A DNA stretch of 38,169 bases from Rhizobium sp. P40RR-XXII (lineage in GTDB: Bacteria; Pseudomonadota; Alphaproteobacteria; Rhizobiales; Rhizobiaceae). Under the pieces are notes generated by a model. It saw nothing but the letters and a program-made list of their open reading frames with translations. It was not told the DNA's origin and ran no database searches. Position 1 is the stretch's first letter, and every line of letters starts with the position of its first letter. The stretch covers positions 1-38,169 of the forward strand of contig NZ_JABAII010000031.1 of the NCBI RefSeq assembly GCF_012641405.1. Reading direction: 5' to 3'. Below, in pieces: positions 28,702-37,099 of the stretch. The translations under genes and the position numbers were made by a program.

Positions 28702-31128
28702 TTATTTTATCAGCGCAATCTGACGTCCGAGGATCAGGATTTCCGGTGCCTGTTCGCCGGTAAGGGTATTGCCGTTGGCGGTCTCTTCGTCGATGAACGT
28801 CATTCCGTCGAGAATGCGCACGCGCGGCAATTCCCCGGCGAAGCGCTCGGCATCGACCTTTGTCAGCTGCCCGGTCGAGGCCTGGGCAAGCTGGGACGTG
28901 CCGGCATCACGGGTCAGGATATTCGGGTTGCCATGAATGCACATGGCCATCTCGGCATCAGCATCATCGGGCTCGAACCAAGCGCCGGTGGCAAGCTGCA
29001 TCACACCAGGTTTCACATCCGCACTGATCACCGCAGCCGCCAGGCAACTGCCGCGGGCGTTGAACAGCCTGACGATATCACGATCCGAAATGCCGCGCTC
29101 TGCCGCATCCGTTGGGTTGATGCGCACCGGCTCGCGGCCGTCGATCTTGGTGGAGCGGCTGAAGTCGCCATAGTCAAGCTGGCTGTGAAGACGCGAATGG
29201 GGCTGGTTGCAGACGAGATAGAGGGGATAGCGGCTCTCCGCCGCCCTTGTCGTCGGGTCCGGTACAAACCAGCGTGGATGGCCCCGGCAATCGTCATAAC
29301 CAAAGTTCTCTATCGCTTCAGAGAAGATTTCGATCTTGCCAGACGGCGTCGGCAGCGGATTGGCGTCCGGATCGGCCCGGAATGCACGCGCAGGGCCGCC
29401 TTCGTCAGGCTTTACCGGCAGCTGCAGTTCGCCTTTCTCCCAGAAGGTTTCAAAATCCGGCGCTGGATGACCGCCGGCAGCGAGGGCCGTGCGCGTGGTC
29501 TCGAAGAGGAGAGCGAGCCATTCGCGGCTCGACCGGTTCTCGGTGAATTCTTCGCGTTTGCCGAGGCGCTCTGCGATATCCGCGAATATCTCGTAGTCGT
29601 CGCGTGCTTCGCCGACCGGCTCGATCAGCTTCTTCATGGCGATCATCATGGAATCGCGGTCGGCTGCACCGATATCGTCGCGCTCAAGCGTCGTCGTCGC
29701 GGGCAGGACGATATCGGCGTGGCGTGCCGAGGACGTCCAGGCCGTCTCATGCACGATGATCGTTTCCGGCTTCTTGAACGCCTGGCGGAGCCTGTTGAGA
29801 TCCTGATGGTGATGGAACGGGTTGCCGCCGGCCCAATAGACGAGGCGGATGTCAGGATAGCGCAGAGCCTGGCCATTGTAGTGGAAGGGTTCGCCCGGTT
29901 TCAGCAGCATGTCGGCGATCCGCGCGACGGGAATGAAGTCCAGCACTGGATTGTGAAATTGCTTGAGCGTCGGAAGGGGAACGGCAAGCTGGCTTTTGCC
30001 GATGTTGCCGAGGGCGCCGAGCGAATAAGAGAAACCGCCGCCATCGAGCCCGATCTGTCCGAGCATGGCCGCCAGCACGATCCCCATCCAGACAGGCTGT
30101 TCGCCGTAGTCGGCGCGCTGCAAGGAATGACTGACGGTGATCAGCGTTCGGGCGTTCGCCATGCGCCGCGTCAGATCAACGATCGTCTCGGCCGCGATAC
30201 CGCAGATGCCGGCTGCCCATTGCGGGCTCTTTTCGACGCCATCCCCGCGTCCCAGCAGATAATCCTCGAAGCGTGGATAGCCTGTCGTATAGCGGTCGAG
30301 AAATTCCCGGTCATGCCGCCCCTCGCTGACGAGGACGAAGGCGATTGCGAGCATGAGCGCGACATCGGTTCCGGGGATGACCGGCAGCCATTCGGCCTCC
30401 AGATCGGCGGCAAGATCGTCCTTGAGCGGGCTTACGAGGACGAAGCGCGCGCCGCGCGCACGGGCACCGCTCAGCGCGGGGCGTACGACATGCCGGCTGA
30501 TACCGCCGCCATGGACATCGGTGTTCTTGACCGCCATGCCGCCGAAGGCAACGATCAGCTCGCTGCTGCGCTCGATTGCTTCCCAGGTTACGCTCTTTCG
30601 GTCGAAGGTGTCATAAGGGCCGAGCACATGCGGAATGATGACCATCGCCGCGCCCGAACTGTAGGTATTGACCGATCTGACATATCCGCCAAGCATGTTG
30701 AGGAAACGGTGGATCTGGCTTTGGGCATGATGAAACCGCCCTGCGCTGGACCAGCCGTACGAGCCGCCGAAGATCGCCTGCGGTCCGGCTTCGGCGTGAA
30801 CGCGGCGAAGCTCATTGGCGACAAGATCGAGCGCTTCCGGCCAGGTGACCTCGACATAACCGTCGCTCCCGCGCTTCCGGGCATTATCAGGCTTGCCTTC
30901 AAGCCAGCCGCGCCTGATGGCCGGGCGACGGATACGGGCGGGGCTATGGGCGATTGCGGACAGATTTCCGAGCAGGGGAGATGGATGCGGGTCGGCGGAA
31001 TGGGGACGGATTTCGAGCGCATTGTCCTGGTTCCGCCCATAGAATGCACCCCAATGAGAGCTGTGGGATTTGAAGACGTCCATCGCACCGTTTCCCGCGA
31101 CAAAAGTGGAAAGATCGGCAACACTCAC
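28702..31128 (-). CDS. Molybdopterin oxidoreductase, BisC/TorA-like (S- or N-oxide reductase)
   Basis: 808 residues from GTG 31128, which overlaps the previous stop by four nt; ATG 31083 (MDVFKSHSSHWG) is also plausible. Family landmarks: SSHWGAFYGR, ARIRRPAIRRGWL, a typical bis-MGD segment GGSYGWSSAGRFHHAQSQ with the Ser ligand region (VNTYSSGA), YWAGGNPFHHHQDLNRL, ETAWTSSARHADIVLPATTTLERDDIG and the C-terminal domain PLYLVCNQPHSRLHSQLD. There is no iron-sulfur motif and no Tat leader, so it is cytoplasmic like BisC. It likely reduces a sulfoxide (biotin, methionine or the imported compound). Confidence 0.9.
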   Translation of the reverse strand: MSVADLSTFVAGNGAMDVFKSHSSHWGAFYGRNQDNALEIRPHSADPHPSPLLGNLSAIAHSPARIRRPAIRRGWLEGKPDNARKRGSDGYVEVTWPEALDLVANELRRVHAEAGPQAIFGGSYGWSSAGRFHHAQSQIHRFLNMLGGYVRSVNTYSSGAAMVIIPHVLGPYDTFDRKSVTWEAIERSSELIVAFGGMAVKNTDVHGGGISRHVVRPALSGARARGARFVLVSPLKDDLAADLEAEWLPVIPGTDVALMLAIAFVLVSEGRHDREFLDRYTTGYPRFEDYLLGRGDGVEKSPQWAAGICGIAAETIVDLTRRMANARTLITVSHSLQRADYGEQPVWMGIVLAAMLGQIGLDGGGFSYSLGALGNIGKSQLAVPLPTLKQFHNPVLDFIPVARIADMLLKPGEPFHYNGQALRYPDIRLVYWAGGNPFHHHQDLNRLRQAFKKPETIIVHETAWTSSARHADIVLPATTTLERDDIGAADRDSMMIAMKKLIEPVGEARDDYEIFADIAERLGKREEFTENRSSREWLALLFETTRTALAAGGHPAPDFETFWEKGELQLPVKPDEGGPARAFRADPDANPLPTPSGKIEIFSEAIENFGYDDCRGHPRWFVPDPTTRAAESRYPLYLVCNQPHSRLHSQLDYGDFSRSTKIDGREPVRINPTDAAERGISDRDIVRLFNARGSCLAAAVISADVKPGVMQLATGAWFEPDDADAEMAMCIHGNPNILTRDAGTSQLAQASTGQLTKVDAERFAGELPRVRILDGMTFIDEETANGNTLTGEQAPEILILGRQIALIK

Positions 31129-31334
31129 GCCGGCAGGATCTTGCCGGGGTTCATGATGCCTTTGGGATCGATGCCATGCTTCAGCAGAGGCATCAGTTCG
31201 ACGGCGTCCGGGATTGCCGGCGCGTGATGGGGCTCGCCGCGGCCGTGCTGCTCGCGCAGGGCCTGCGAGATCGAGAAGCGATCACCGAACCTCGCCAGGA
31301 ATTGGCCCGATAGCTCAGCGGAAAGGATGCCCAT
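31125..31334 (-). pseudogene. FAD-binding oxidase with the middle deleted
   Basis: An in-frame 69-residue remnant. Residues about 1-47 (RFGDRFSISQALREQHGRGE through PAIPDAVEL) look like the N-terminus of GlcD/D-lactate-dehydrogenase-type FAD oxidases. They run straight into GIDPKGIMNPGKILPA, the very end of the same family. About 400 residues, including the FAD site, are missing. Its stop overlaps the start of the bisC-like gene, so the operon layout survived the deletion. Confidence 0.7.
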
Positions 31335-31441
31335 CTTTCACGTCTCTCTTTCGATGTTGACCATGCCAGCCGAAATCGTGCCATGTGTCACGATCCGGCA
31401 CGGATGCGGATTGACCGCACCAGGTCTCACCAGGCTCGCTG

Positions 31442-32044
31442 TCAGACGGCGATTTTCTCCCCGTTCAGGTGGCGCTCAAGGAAGGGCAGGCTATCCTGCC
31501 CCCAGTAGAGCTCGTCTTCGTAACGAAACGTCGGGAGACCGAAGACACCGGCGGTTTTGGCGCTTTCGATGTTGGATCTCCAGATCGATTGGGTGCCCTC
31601 GGCCTGGGCGCGTTCTTCCAGCTTTGCGCCATCGATCCCTACCGAATTGGCGATTGCCTGGCGCACCTCGCTCCGGCCGATATCCGCCGCGTCCGTCCAG
31701 AATGCCGTCTGCAGAGCGCGCGTGAGCCCAAGCCAATCCAAGCCGTTCTCGACGGCCGCGATGACCATGAAGCCGGCGGGCGTGGGATCGGACAGGGCAG
31801 CGCGATTTTCGAAGTTCAGCGTCTTGCCGCGCAGGACTGCCCAGCGCTTCAGGTCCTTGGTCCAGTAGGCACGTCGGGCTTCCGGCCGGTTGCGGGAGTA
31901 GATCCCGCCATTGTCCTCGATCACCGAGATCAGATGTGGTCGGATCGACGCTCCATGTCTCAGTGCAAGTTCTGAAAAAGCATCAAGACCAATGAAGGAC
32001 CAGGGTGAACCGATGCCGAAGAAATAGTCTATTACCTTTGTCAT
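31442..32044 (-). CDS. 2-hydroxychromene-2-carboxylate isomerase / DsbA-family (Kappa GST-like)
   Basis: 200 residues of the DsbA-like thioredoxin fold: IDYFFGIGSPWSFIGLDAFSEL with Ser (SPWS) in place of the CxxC motif, a helical insert, and GVFGLPTFRYEDELYWGQDSLPFLERHL at the end. This group isomerises glutathione-linked aromatic ring products (NahD-like) or acts as kappa glutathione transferase. It overlaps the TetR gene by four nt. The natural substrate is unknown. Confidence 0.85.
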   Translation of the reverse strand: MTKVIDYFFGIGSPWSFIGLDAFSELALRHGASIRPHLISVIEDNGGIYSRNRPEARRAYWTKDLKRWAVLRGKTLNFENRAALSDPTPAGFMVIAAVENGLDWLGLTRALQTAFWTDAADIGRSEVRQAIANSVGIDGAKLEERAQAEGTQSIWRSNIESAKTAGVFGLPTFRYEDELYWGQDSLPFLERHLNGEKIAV

Positions 32045-32625
32045 GCTTTGCCTTTTTCAGCGGTCTTGATGGAAGAAAGTGCGGCGTCGAATACGAAGAG
32101 GGCGCAGTCTCTGGCGGTGAGAACAGCCTCGGGATCGCGACCAACGGCGACGGTCGCCAGAGCTCCTTCGTAGAGCAGGGAAAGATGGTCGGCCGGCTGC
32201 GCTGCCTCAATACCCGCTCTTTCCATCAGCGCGCGAAACATCTGGCTGACCGCCGCCTTGTGAGCGCGCGCGACGGTGACAACGCGTTCTGAATCGCCGT
32301 GCTCGGCCACCGCCAGGGCGAACGCGCATCCGCGAAACTCCGGGCTGTCCGCCTTGTCATGCAGCCGCTCAAAGACGAGATTGAGCTGATCCCGCGGGCG
32401 GGGAACTTCGTTCAAAACCTCTTTCAGAGAGCGAATGACTCGCTCGTGGCGATCCTGAAGATAGGCCGCCACGAGATGATCCTTAGACGGGAAATGCCGA
32501 TAGAGCGTTGCCTTGGCGACCTTGGTTTCTTCGACGATGCGGTCGATGCCGACAGCGCGGATGCCTTCGCGGTAAAAGAGTGCGCCGGCAGACGCGAGGA
32601 TGTGATCTGAAATGGAAGCTTTCAT
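32041..32625 (-). CDS. TetR family transcriptional regulator
   Basis: 194 residues. The N-terminal helix-turn-helix is clear: ILASAGALFYREGIRAVGIDRIVEETKVAKATLYRHFPSKDHLVAAYL. The remaining helical domain binds an effector and dimerises. It is the first gene of a two-gene unit with the isomerase and likely represses it in the absence of a ligand. No perfect operator palindrome was found directly upstream. Confidence 0.92.
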   Translation of the reverse strand: MKASISDHILASAGALFYREGIRAVGIDRIVEETKVAKATLYRHFPSKDHLVAAYLQDRHERVIRSLKEVLNEVPRPRDQLNLVFERLHDKADSPEFRGCAFALAVAEHGDSERVVTVARAHKAAVSQMFRALMERAGIEAAQPADHLSLLYEGALATVAVGRDPEAVLTARDCALFVFDAALSSIKTAEKGKA

Positions 32626-33304
32626 CGAACTGCTTGCGGAGCCTTCTCGAAACAGCGCGCTCTGACATGGGAGTGCAGCGAGAGAGGTTTTTATGCGGGC
32701 CGACCCTCAAGAGAAAGACAGGTCATTCCGTTTGGACGCATCGTTGGGAATATTTTTGCTCTGACGTATGTGGAAAAATCTTGGACCACGACTTTCGACG
32801 TGCATTCCAGGACTACAGGCACGAGCTCGTGCAGCACGCGTCGCTATCACCGAAATCGATCGGCCGAAGACCCAAGCGATGATCTGATGGTCTAAAGGAT
32901 GGAGCCGCGACTAGCAGTCATTTATTCGACGGTTTCGGCGACTGATCCGAACGAGCGACTCTAGCCGCCAGGTGCGGCGAGGGAATGAGGAGTTTCGCGG
33001 CAGCTATCCGACACATGCGGGATGTGGCGGCCTTTCCGCTCCCGGCCCCAAACCAGTGAGTCCACAACGCCAAACTCCTCTGATTCCTAGATAATTTGTT
33101 ACAGTGGCAAGCTAGAATAACAGGGTTGTCGGTTTCGACCCCATCAAGACCGTTGTACTGATCAACGCCCATAGGCCTCGACCCATGAGCGTCGTTTGAG
33201 GATAACCCCAGGCAGATAGATAAGCCATCGGTGGAATTGAAGCTTGCCTTGCTCAACGAGGCAAGGTTGCTGGCTCTTCTCGTGAGTGTTGTCCAAATTC
33301 GCAC
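32626..33304. other. Gene-poor 680-bp region
   Basis: No gene can be supported. A 128-codon minus-strand frame (32918-33304) has rare-residue content (many Ser, Arg, Trp, Cys), no ribosome site and no recognisable motif. It is probably chance or debris. The region marks a break between two metabolic clusters. Confidence 0.45.
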
Positions 33305-34117
33305 TTAGGCGACGAAGCGGACCACGCCACCATCTACACGCAGAGCCGCACCGGTTGTCGCCGAAGCCTGCTCGGAACATGCGTAAACGATCATGTTGGC
33401 GACCTCCTCGGTCGTCGCGAAACGCTGGATGAGGGAGGTCGGACGCATTGCCTTCAGGAAACCCTGCTCGGCTTGCTCTTGTGTGATTCCGTTTGCCTCG
33501 GCCTGCTTCGCCATGAAGTCGCCCAGGATTTCAGACCGGGTCGGTCCCGGCAGGACAGCGTTGACGGTGACACCGGTACCGGCGACTGCCTCGGCAAGGC
33601 CGCGCGAGACCGCGAGCTGCGCGGTCTTGGTCATGCCATAGTCAAGCATCTCCTTAGGGATGTTAACCGCGGATTCGCTGCTGACGAACACGACGCGGCC
33701 CCAGCCGTTCCTCACCATGCGCGGCAGGTAGTGACGCGTCACGCGCACGCCGCTCATCACGTTCAACTGGAACAGCCCAAGCCAGTCTTCGTCGGGAATC
33801 TTCGCGATGTCGTCAACGCCGTTGTAGTCGCGCAAGTAGGCCGTGCCGACATTGTTCACGAGGATATCGGCGTCCGGGACCTGCGCGATCAGGGCTTCAG
33901 CACCTTCTGCGGTCGCCAGGTCGGCTGCAACGCCAGCGATATCGATAGCAGGGAATGCTTGCCGCATCTGCCGCACAGCCTCATCGACCCTGGCCGTTCC
34001 ACGACCGTTGATGACGACCGATGCGCCGGCAAGAGCCAATCCCTCTGCCGTTGCGCGTCCGATCCCTGCTGTCGATCCTGTGACAATCGCCTTGCGGCCC
34101 TTGAGTTCGATATTCAT
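33305..34117 (-). CDS. Short-chain dehydrogenase/reductase (SDR)
   Basis: About 270 residues from ATG 34117 (GGAG nine nt upstream; ATG 34132 is possible). Classical SDR: cofactor motif TGSTAGIGRA, NNVGTAY in place of NNAG, catalytic Ser in FVSSESA, YGMTK (Tyr and Lys) and PGPTRSE. It is NAD(P)-dependent and acts on a hydroxyl or keto group; the substrate is not evident. It is last in a four-gene minus-strand set with the SRPBCC and NADP-reductase genes. Confidence 0.92.
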   Translation of the reverse strand: MNIELKGRKAIVTGSTAGIGRATAEGLALAGASVVINGRGTARVDEAVRQMRQAFPAIDIAGVAADLATAEGAEALIAQVPDADILVNNVGTAYLRDYNGVDDIAKIPDEDWLGLFQLNVMSGVRVTRHYLPRMVRNGWGRVVFVSSESAVNIPKEMLDYGMTKTAQLAVSRGLAEAVAGTGVTVNAVLPGPTRSEILGDFMAKQAEANGITQEQAEQGFLKAMRPTSLIQRFATTEEVANMIVYACSEQASATTGAALRVDGGVVRFVA

Positions 34118-34179
34118 CTTGTTCATCTCCATTTGTAGATGGGCCGGGGCCGATTGGCCAAAGCTTCAGGGTTGGGGTG

Positions 34180-34683
34180 TCAGCCTGCCTTCCTTGCGAA
34201 TTCTGCTTCCGCCGCGCGGGCGAGGCTTTCGACCCATTCCTGGTGGTAGCGGTAAAGCGCACCGGGATGCTTGTGCCCGATCACGTCGAGGAAGAAGGCG
34301 CCTTGCTGCGTTTCCTCGGTCAATACATGGCACCCGGCGTCCGTGGGCGTAATGACCCAGCCGTGGTAGGCGCTCGATCCGGTATCATCGCCATCGACCG
34401 TTGTTGCCCAGGCGAGCCTGCGGCCGGGCTCGCATTCCGTGACGACGAGACTCATCGGAAAGCCGACCGTCACCCTGCTGTATCTGGTTCCAAGCGCCAG
34501 TTCCGGCTCGCCGGTCAGGATTTTGACCTGATCTTCGGCAGGAAAGTAGCTGAACCAATTCTCGGCGTCGACCAGCAGCTTCCACACCACCTCGGGAGGC
34601 GCCTTCACGTCGATGTCGTTGAGCGCGTAGATCGCCGATGTCTTCGGATCGTAGCGCTCGGGCCAAATTACATGGTCGTACAT
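34180..34683 (-). CDS. SRPBCC (START-like) domain protein, copy A
   Basis: 167 residues, single SRPBCC helix-grip fold: IDVKAPPEVVWKLLVDAENWFSYFP, LGTRYSRVTVGFPMSLVVTECEPGRRLAWAT, HGWVITPTDAGCHVLTEETQQGAFFLD, then a long C-terminal helix. These proteins bind hydrophobic ligands. The start lies three nt after the NADP-reductase stop, with AAGGAG upstream. It is a paralogue of the gene at 35345. Confidence 0.88.
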   Translation of the reverse strand: MYDHVIWPERYDPKTSAIYALNDIDVKAPPEVVWKLLVDAENWFSYFPAEDQVKILTGEPELALGTRYSRVTVGFPMSLVVTECEPGRRLAWATTVDGDDTGSSAYHGWVITPTDAGCHVLTEETQQGAFFLDVIGHKHPGALYRYHQEWVESLARAAEAEFARKAG

Positions 34684-34686
34684 CGG

Positions 34687-35289
34687 TCATTGCTCCTTCT
34701 TGAACAGGTCCTGGAAGATCAGGGGCGCCCAGCTCCTGTTTCGTGCCTGTACGAGCTGACCGCCCTCGGCGATCTTCCCGAGGCTGACCGGCGCATAGCC
34801 GAGCTGCTCGACCAGGGCGGCAACCGTCGCGGTCGCATCTTCGTCGTCGCTCGACAGGAAGATCACCCGCCGTCCGCCCTTGGTTGCCGGATCTTCGGCG
34901 AGGACGCCCGCCGGCAGATGGTTGAAGGCCTTGACCAGTCGAGCGCCGGGCAGCGCCCGGGCAATGACGGCAGAGGAGGGAAGGCCGTCCAGGTCCTCGA
35001 CAGAAACGCCGAATGCGTTTGTCACATCAATGACGATCTTGCCTTGCCAGCTCGGCAGGGTCTTGGTGAATTCCTGATGTTGCCAAAACGGGATCGCCAG
35101 GATGATTACGTCGGCTTTGACAGCTTCCTTCAACGTCGCCGGGGCGACCGCCGGACCGATTGCCCGCGCCTGCGGCGCCAGCGTCTCGGCCGGCCGCCGG
35201 CTGGCCACAGTCACCTCGATGTTCTTACGGGCGAAGGCGCGGGCGAGTGCCTGACCCACCGCGCCGAAGCCGATAATTGCGTAACTCAT
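34687..35289 (-). CDS. NADP-binding oxidoreductase, F420-reductase-like (NpdG family)
   Basis: 200 residues from ATG 35289 (GGAGAAG upstream). Rossmann fold with GFGAVGQALARAF and an NADP-type basic site ASRR; then ADVIILAIPFWQHQEF, IVIDVTNAFG, LVKAFNHLPAGVL and IFLSSDDEDA. It matches the small NADP oxidoreductase family that includes F420-dependent reductases, but rhizobia normally lack F420, so the electron partner is unknown. It sits between two SRPBCC paralogues. Confidence 0.87.
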   Translation of the reverse strand: MSYAIIGFGAVGQALARAFARKNIEVTVASRRPAETLAPQARAIGPAVAPATLKEAVKADVIILAIPFWQHQEFTKTLPSWQGKIVIDVTNAFGVSVEDLDGLPSSAVIARALPGARLVKAFNHLPAGVLAEDPATKGGRRVIFLSSDDEDATATVAALVEQLGYAPVSLGKIAEGGQLVQARNRSWAPLIFQDLFKKEQ

Positions 35290-35344
35290 GTTGCTTCTCC
35301 GATCTGTATTGGTGTCGATTGCGCCGGACTTGCCGGGCGCGGGC

Positions 35345-35842
35345 TCAGTTCGCGGAAGGCCCGCCGCGTAGCGTGGCAACTTTCGCAAGGTCTTCCAGAA
35401 GCGTCTGATGCGTGCGCCAGAAGATGTCCGGCGCCTGTTTCGCCAGTTCGATCCACAGCGGACCCTGCATCGTCTCTTCGGTCCAGAGATGGGTTCCGTT
35501 CGCCGTCGGGGTGATGATCCAGGCGTGATAGGCCCTGGATTCCAGGGACGCCTTGGGGCCGCCGCCCCAGGCGATGCGCGTCATCGGTTCGAATTCCTGT
35601 ACCGATGCGTAGACATCCTGGCCGGCCAGATTGGTTTCGAACCGCGTGCCAAGGCGTAAAGACTCATGGCCGTCCAGCAGGTCCACATGCTCGACGCCCG
35701 GATAGTAACTCGGCCACGCAGCGGGATCCACCAGCAGCGACCAGATTGTTTCAGGGGAGGCTGCGACCTTCAGCTCATTTGTGAAATGGATCGGCGACCG
35801 GCTGGGAGCCATGTCCTGCGGCCATTTGACTGCTTCGTACAT
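35345..35842 (-). CDS. SRPBCC (START-like) domain protein, copy B
   Basis: 165 residues from ATG 35842 (GAGG upstream). It has the same build as copy A: MYEAVKWPQDM, LKVAASPETIWSLLVDPAAWPSYYPG, LGTRFETNLAGQDVYASVQEFEPMTRIAWGG, HAWIITPTANGTHLWTEETMQGPLWI. The shared start (MY-x-x-V-x-WP) and EET-x-QG motif show a duplication. First gene of the set; a perfect palindrome lies about 150 bp upstream. Confidence 0.88.
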   Translation of the reverse strand: MYEAVKWPQDMAPSRSPIHFTNELKVAASPETIWSLLVDPAAWPSYYPGVEHVDLLDGHESLRLGTRFETNLAGQDVYASVQEFEPMTRIAWGGGPKASLESRAYHAWIITPTANGTHLWTEETMQGPLWIELAKQAPDIFWRTHQTLLEDLAKVATLRGGPSAN

Positions 35843-36301
35843 ATCAACCTCTGCATTCTCGATTGCGCGCGACAAGGCGAACGGTTGCTTGGATTCCGCG
35901 GAGGGATTTGCGCCGGCCGGCTCCTTATCGGGGGGAGATGTGGGAAGATGCGCGCGCCGTCGGGATTCCAAAATCCTCAACATCGCTTGTGCATATATGC
36001 ACCACCCGCGGAGCAAGCTCGGTCGCCGAGCGCGGCGCTATACACCGCCGGTCGAAGCGTGACTGCTCCCCGGTCCGCATTAACTTGCGGCAAGAGGTTT
36101 ATCGGCTATAGGTTTCTGCACGGGTATTTATGAAATTCGGCGGCTGTTCCGGCGTTTTTGCGGTCGGCTTCACTGCGTCACATTAAACCAGGGTTTGTTG
36201 GAATGATCCCACGCATGCGCCGGTCGAAAGCTCGACCTGCCGGTCGTTGCCCGGAGAAGCCTTAGTTCAACCATAGGCAGCGCGTCCCAGGGTATGGACG
36301 T
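35843..36301. other. Intergenic region with a perfect palindrome
   Basis: 459 bp without a supported gene. The copy B frame is open upstream to 36016, but no start with a ribosome site lies there. It contains the 14-bp palindrome at 35989-36002. Confidence 0.5.
35989..36002. promoter_or_regulatory. Perfect 14-bp palindrome, candidate operator
   Basis: GTGCATATATGCAC is a perfect palindrome, about 147 bp before the start of the SRPBCC operon. Its size and symmetry fit a dimeric regulator of the MarR, HxlR, GntR or TetR kind. No regulator gene lies directly beside it. Confidence 0.5.
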
Positions 36302-37036
36302 TCAATCCTGCGCGGTCGGTCGGATTACGATGCTGCCCACGTCCACGTCGTCAGGCTGATCGATGGCGTAGGCGATGCCGCGAGCGATCGCGGCAGGAGG
36401 GATTGCGATGTCTGCGATCCGTGCCGCAATGGCATCCCTGACGGCCGTGTCTGTGAACGAGTCAGTGAGATTAGTCGCAATCATGCCCGGCGACACCTCC
36501 GTGACCCGCAGATGCGCTCCCGCTTCCTGCCGCAGGGTCTCGCTGATCGTACGGACGGCATTCTTGGTGGCGGCATAGACGCCCATCGTCGGCACGATTT
36601 TGATGCCGGCGGTCGATACCACGTTGATGACATGCCCGCTGCGCTGCCGTGCGAAAATCGGCAGCGCAGCGGCGATACCGTACAGCGTGCCGCGCAGGTT
36701 TACGTCGATCATCGCGTCCCAGTCTTCGACACGCAGGGCATCAAAGCGCGAAATAGGGCTGATGCCGGCATTGTTGACAAGGACATCCAGTCTGCCTCCG
36801 CGCTCTACCGCAAGTGCCACGAGCGCCTCGAGATCGGAACGAACGCACACGTCAGTCACCTTGTAGGCAACCTTGCCTCCGACAGCAGAGATGTCCCGAG
36901 CGACCTCCGCCAGGACGTCTTCGCGCCGCGCGCCAAGCACCAACGTCGCGCCTGCTTCCGCCAGAAGAATTGCGGTTGCGCGGCCGATGCCGCTGCTCGC
37001 GCCCGTGATCGCCACTACTTTGCCTGCAATGCTCAT
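36302..37036 (-). CDS. Short-chain dehydrogenase/reductase (SDR)
   Basis: 244 residues, classical SDR: TGASSGIGRATA, the acidic/basic site LGARRED, DVLVNNAGISP, catalytic Ser in NVVSTAG, YAATK (Tyr, Lys) and VSPGMIATNLTD. GGAG precedes the ATG. It is close to the clavaldehyde/YdfG-like group that uses NADP; the substrate is unknown. It is divergent from the AraC regulator with 63 bp between, so it is a likely target of that regulator. Confidence 0.92.
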   Translation of the reverse strand: MSIAGKVVAITGASSGIGRATAILLAEAGATLVLGARREDVLAEVARDISAVGGKVAYKVTDVCVRSDLEALVALAVERGGRLDVLVNNAGISPISRFDALRVEDWDAMIDVNLRGTLYGIAAALPIFARQRSGHVINVVSTAGIKIVPTMGVYAATKNAVRTISETLRQEAGAHLRVTEVSPGMIATNLTDSFTDTAVRDAIAARIADIAIPPAAIARGIAYAIDQPDDVDVGSIVIRPTAQD

Positions 37037-37099
37037 ATGTCCGTCTCCTTCCCGATAACTATAGGAAAAGCGCGCTGGACGTACTATGCTTGAAAGGCC

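Noticed and set aside
28615..31227. 870-codon plus-strand open frame
   Set aside because: Exactly antisense to the well-supported molybdopterin oxidoreductase; high GC removes stops in the opposite frame. No family features in its product.
32918..33304. 128-codon minus-strand frame in a gene-poor region
   Set aside because: No ribosome site or motif, atypical residue content and no context; treated as non-coding.
33370..33395. GGAAC-N16-GTT match
   Set aside because: Lies inside the SDR gene on the opposite strand with different spacing and no gene downstream; likely chance.
34177..35514. 445-codon plus-strand open frame
   Set aside because: Antisense shadow across three well-supported minus-strand genes.
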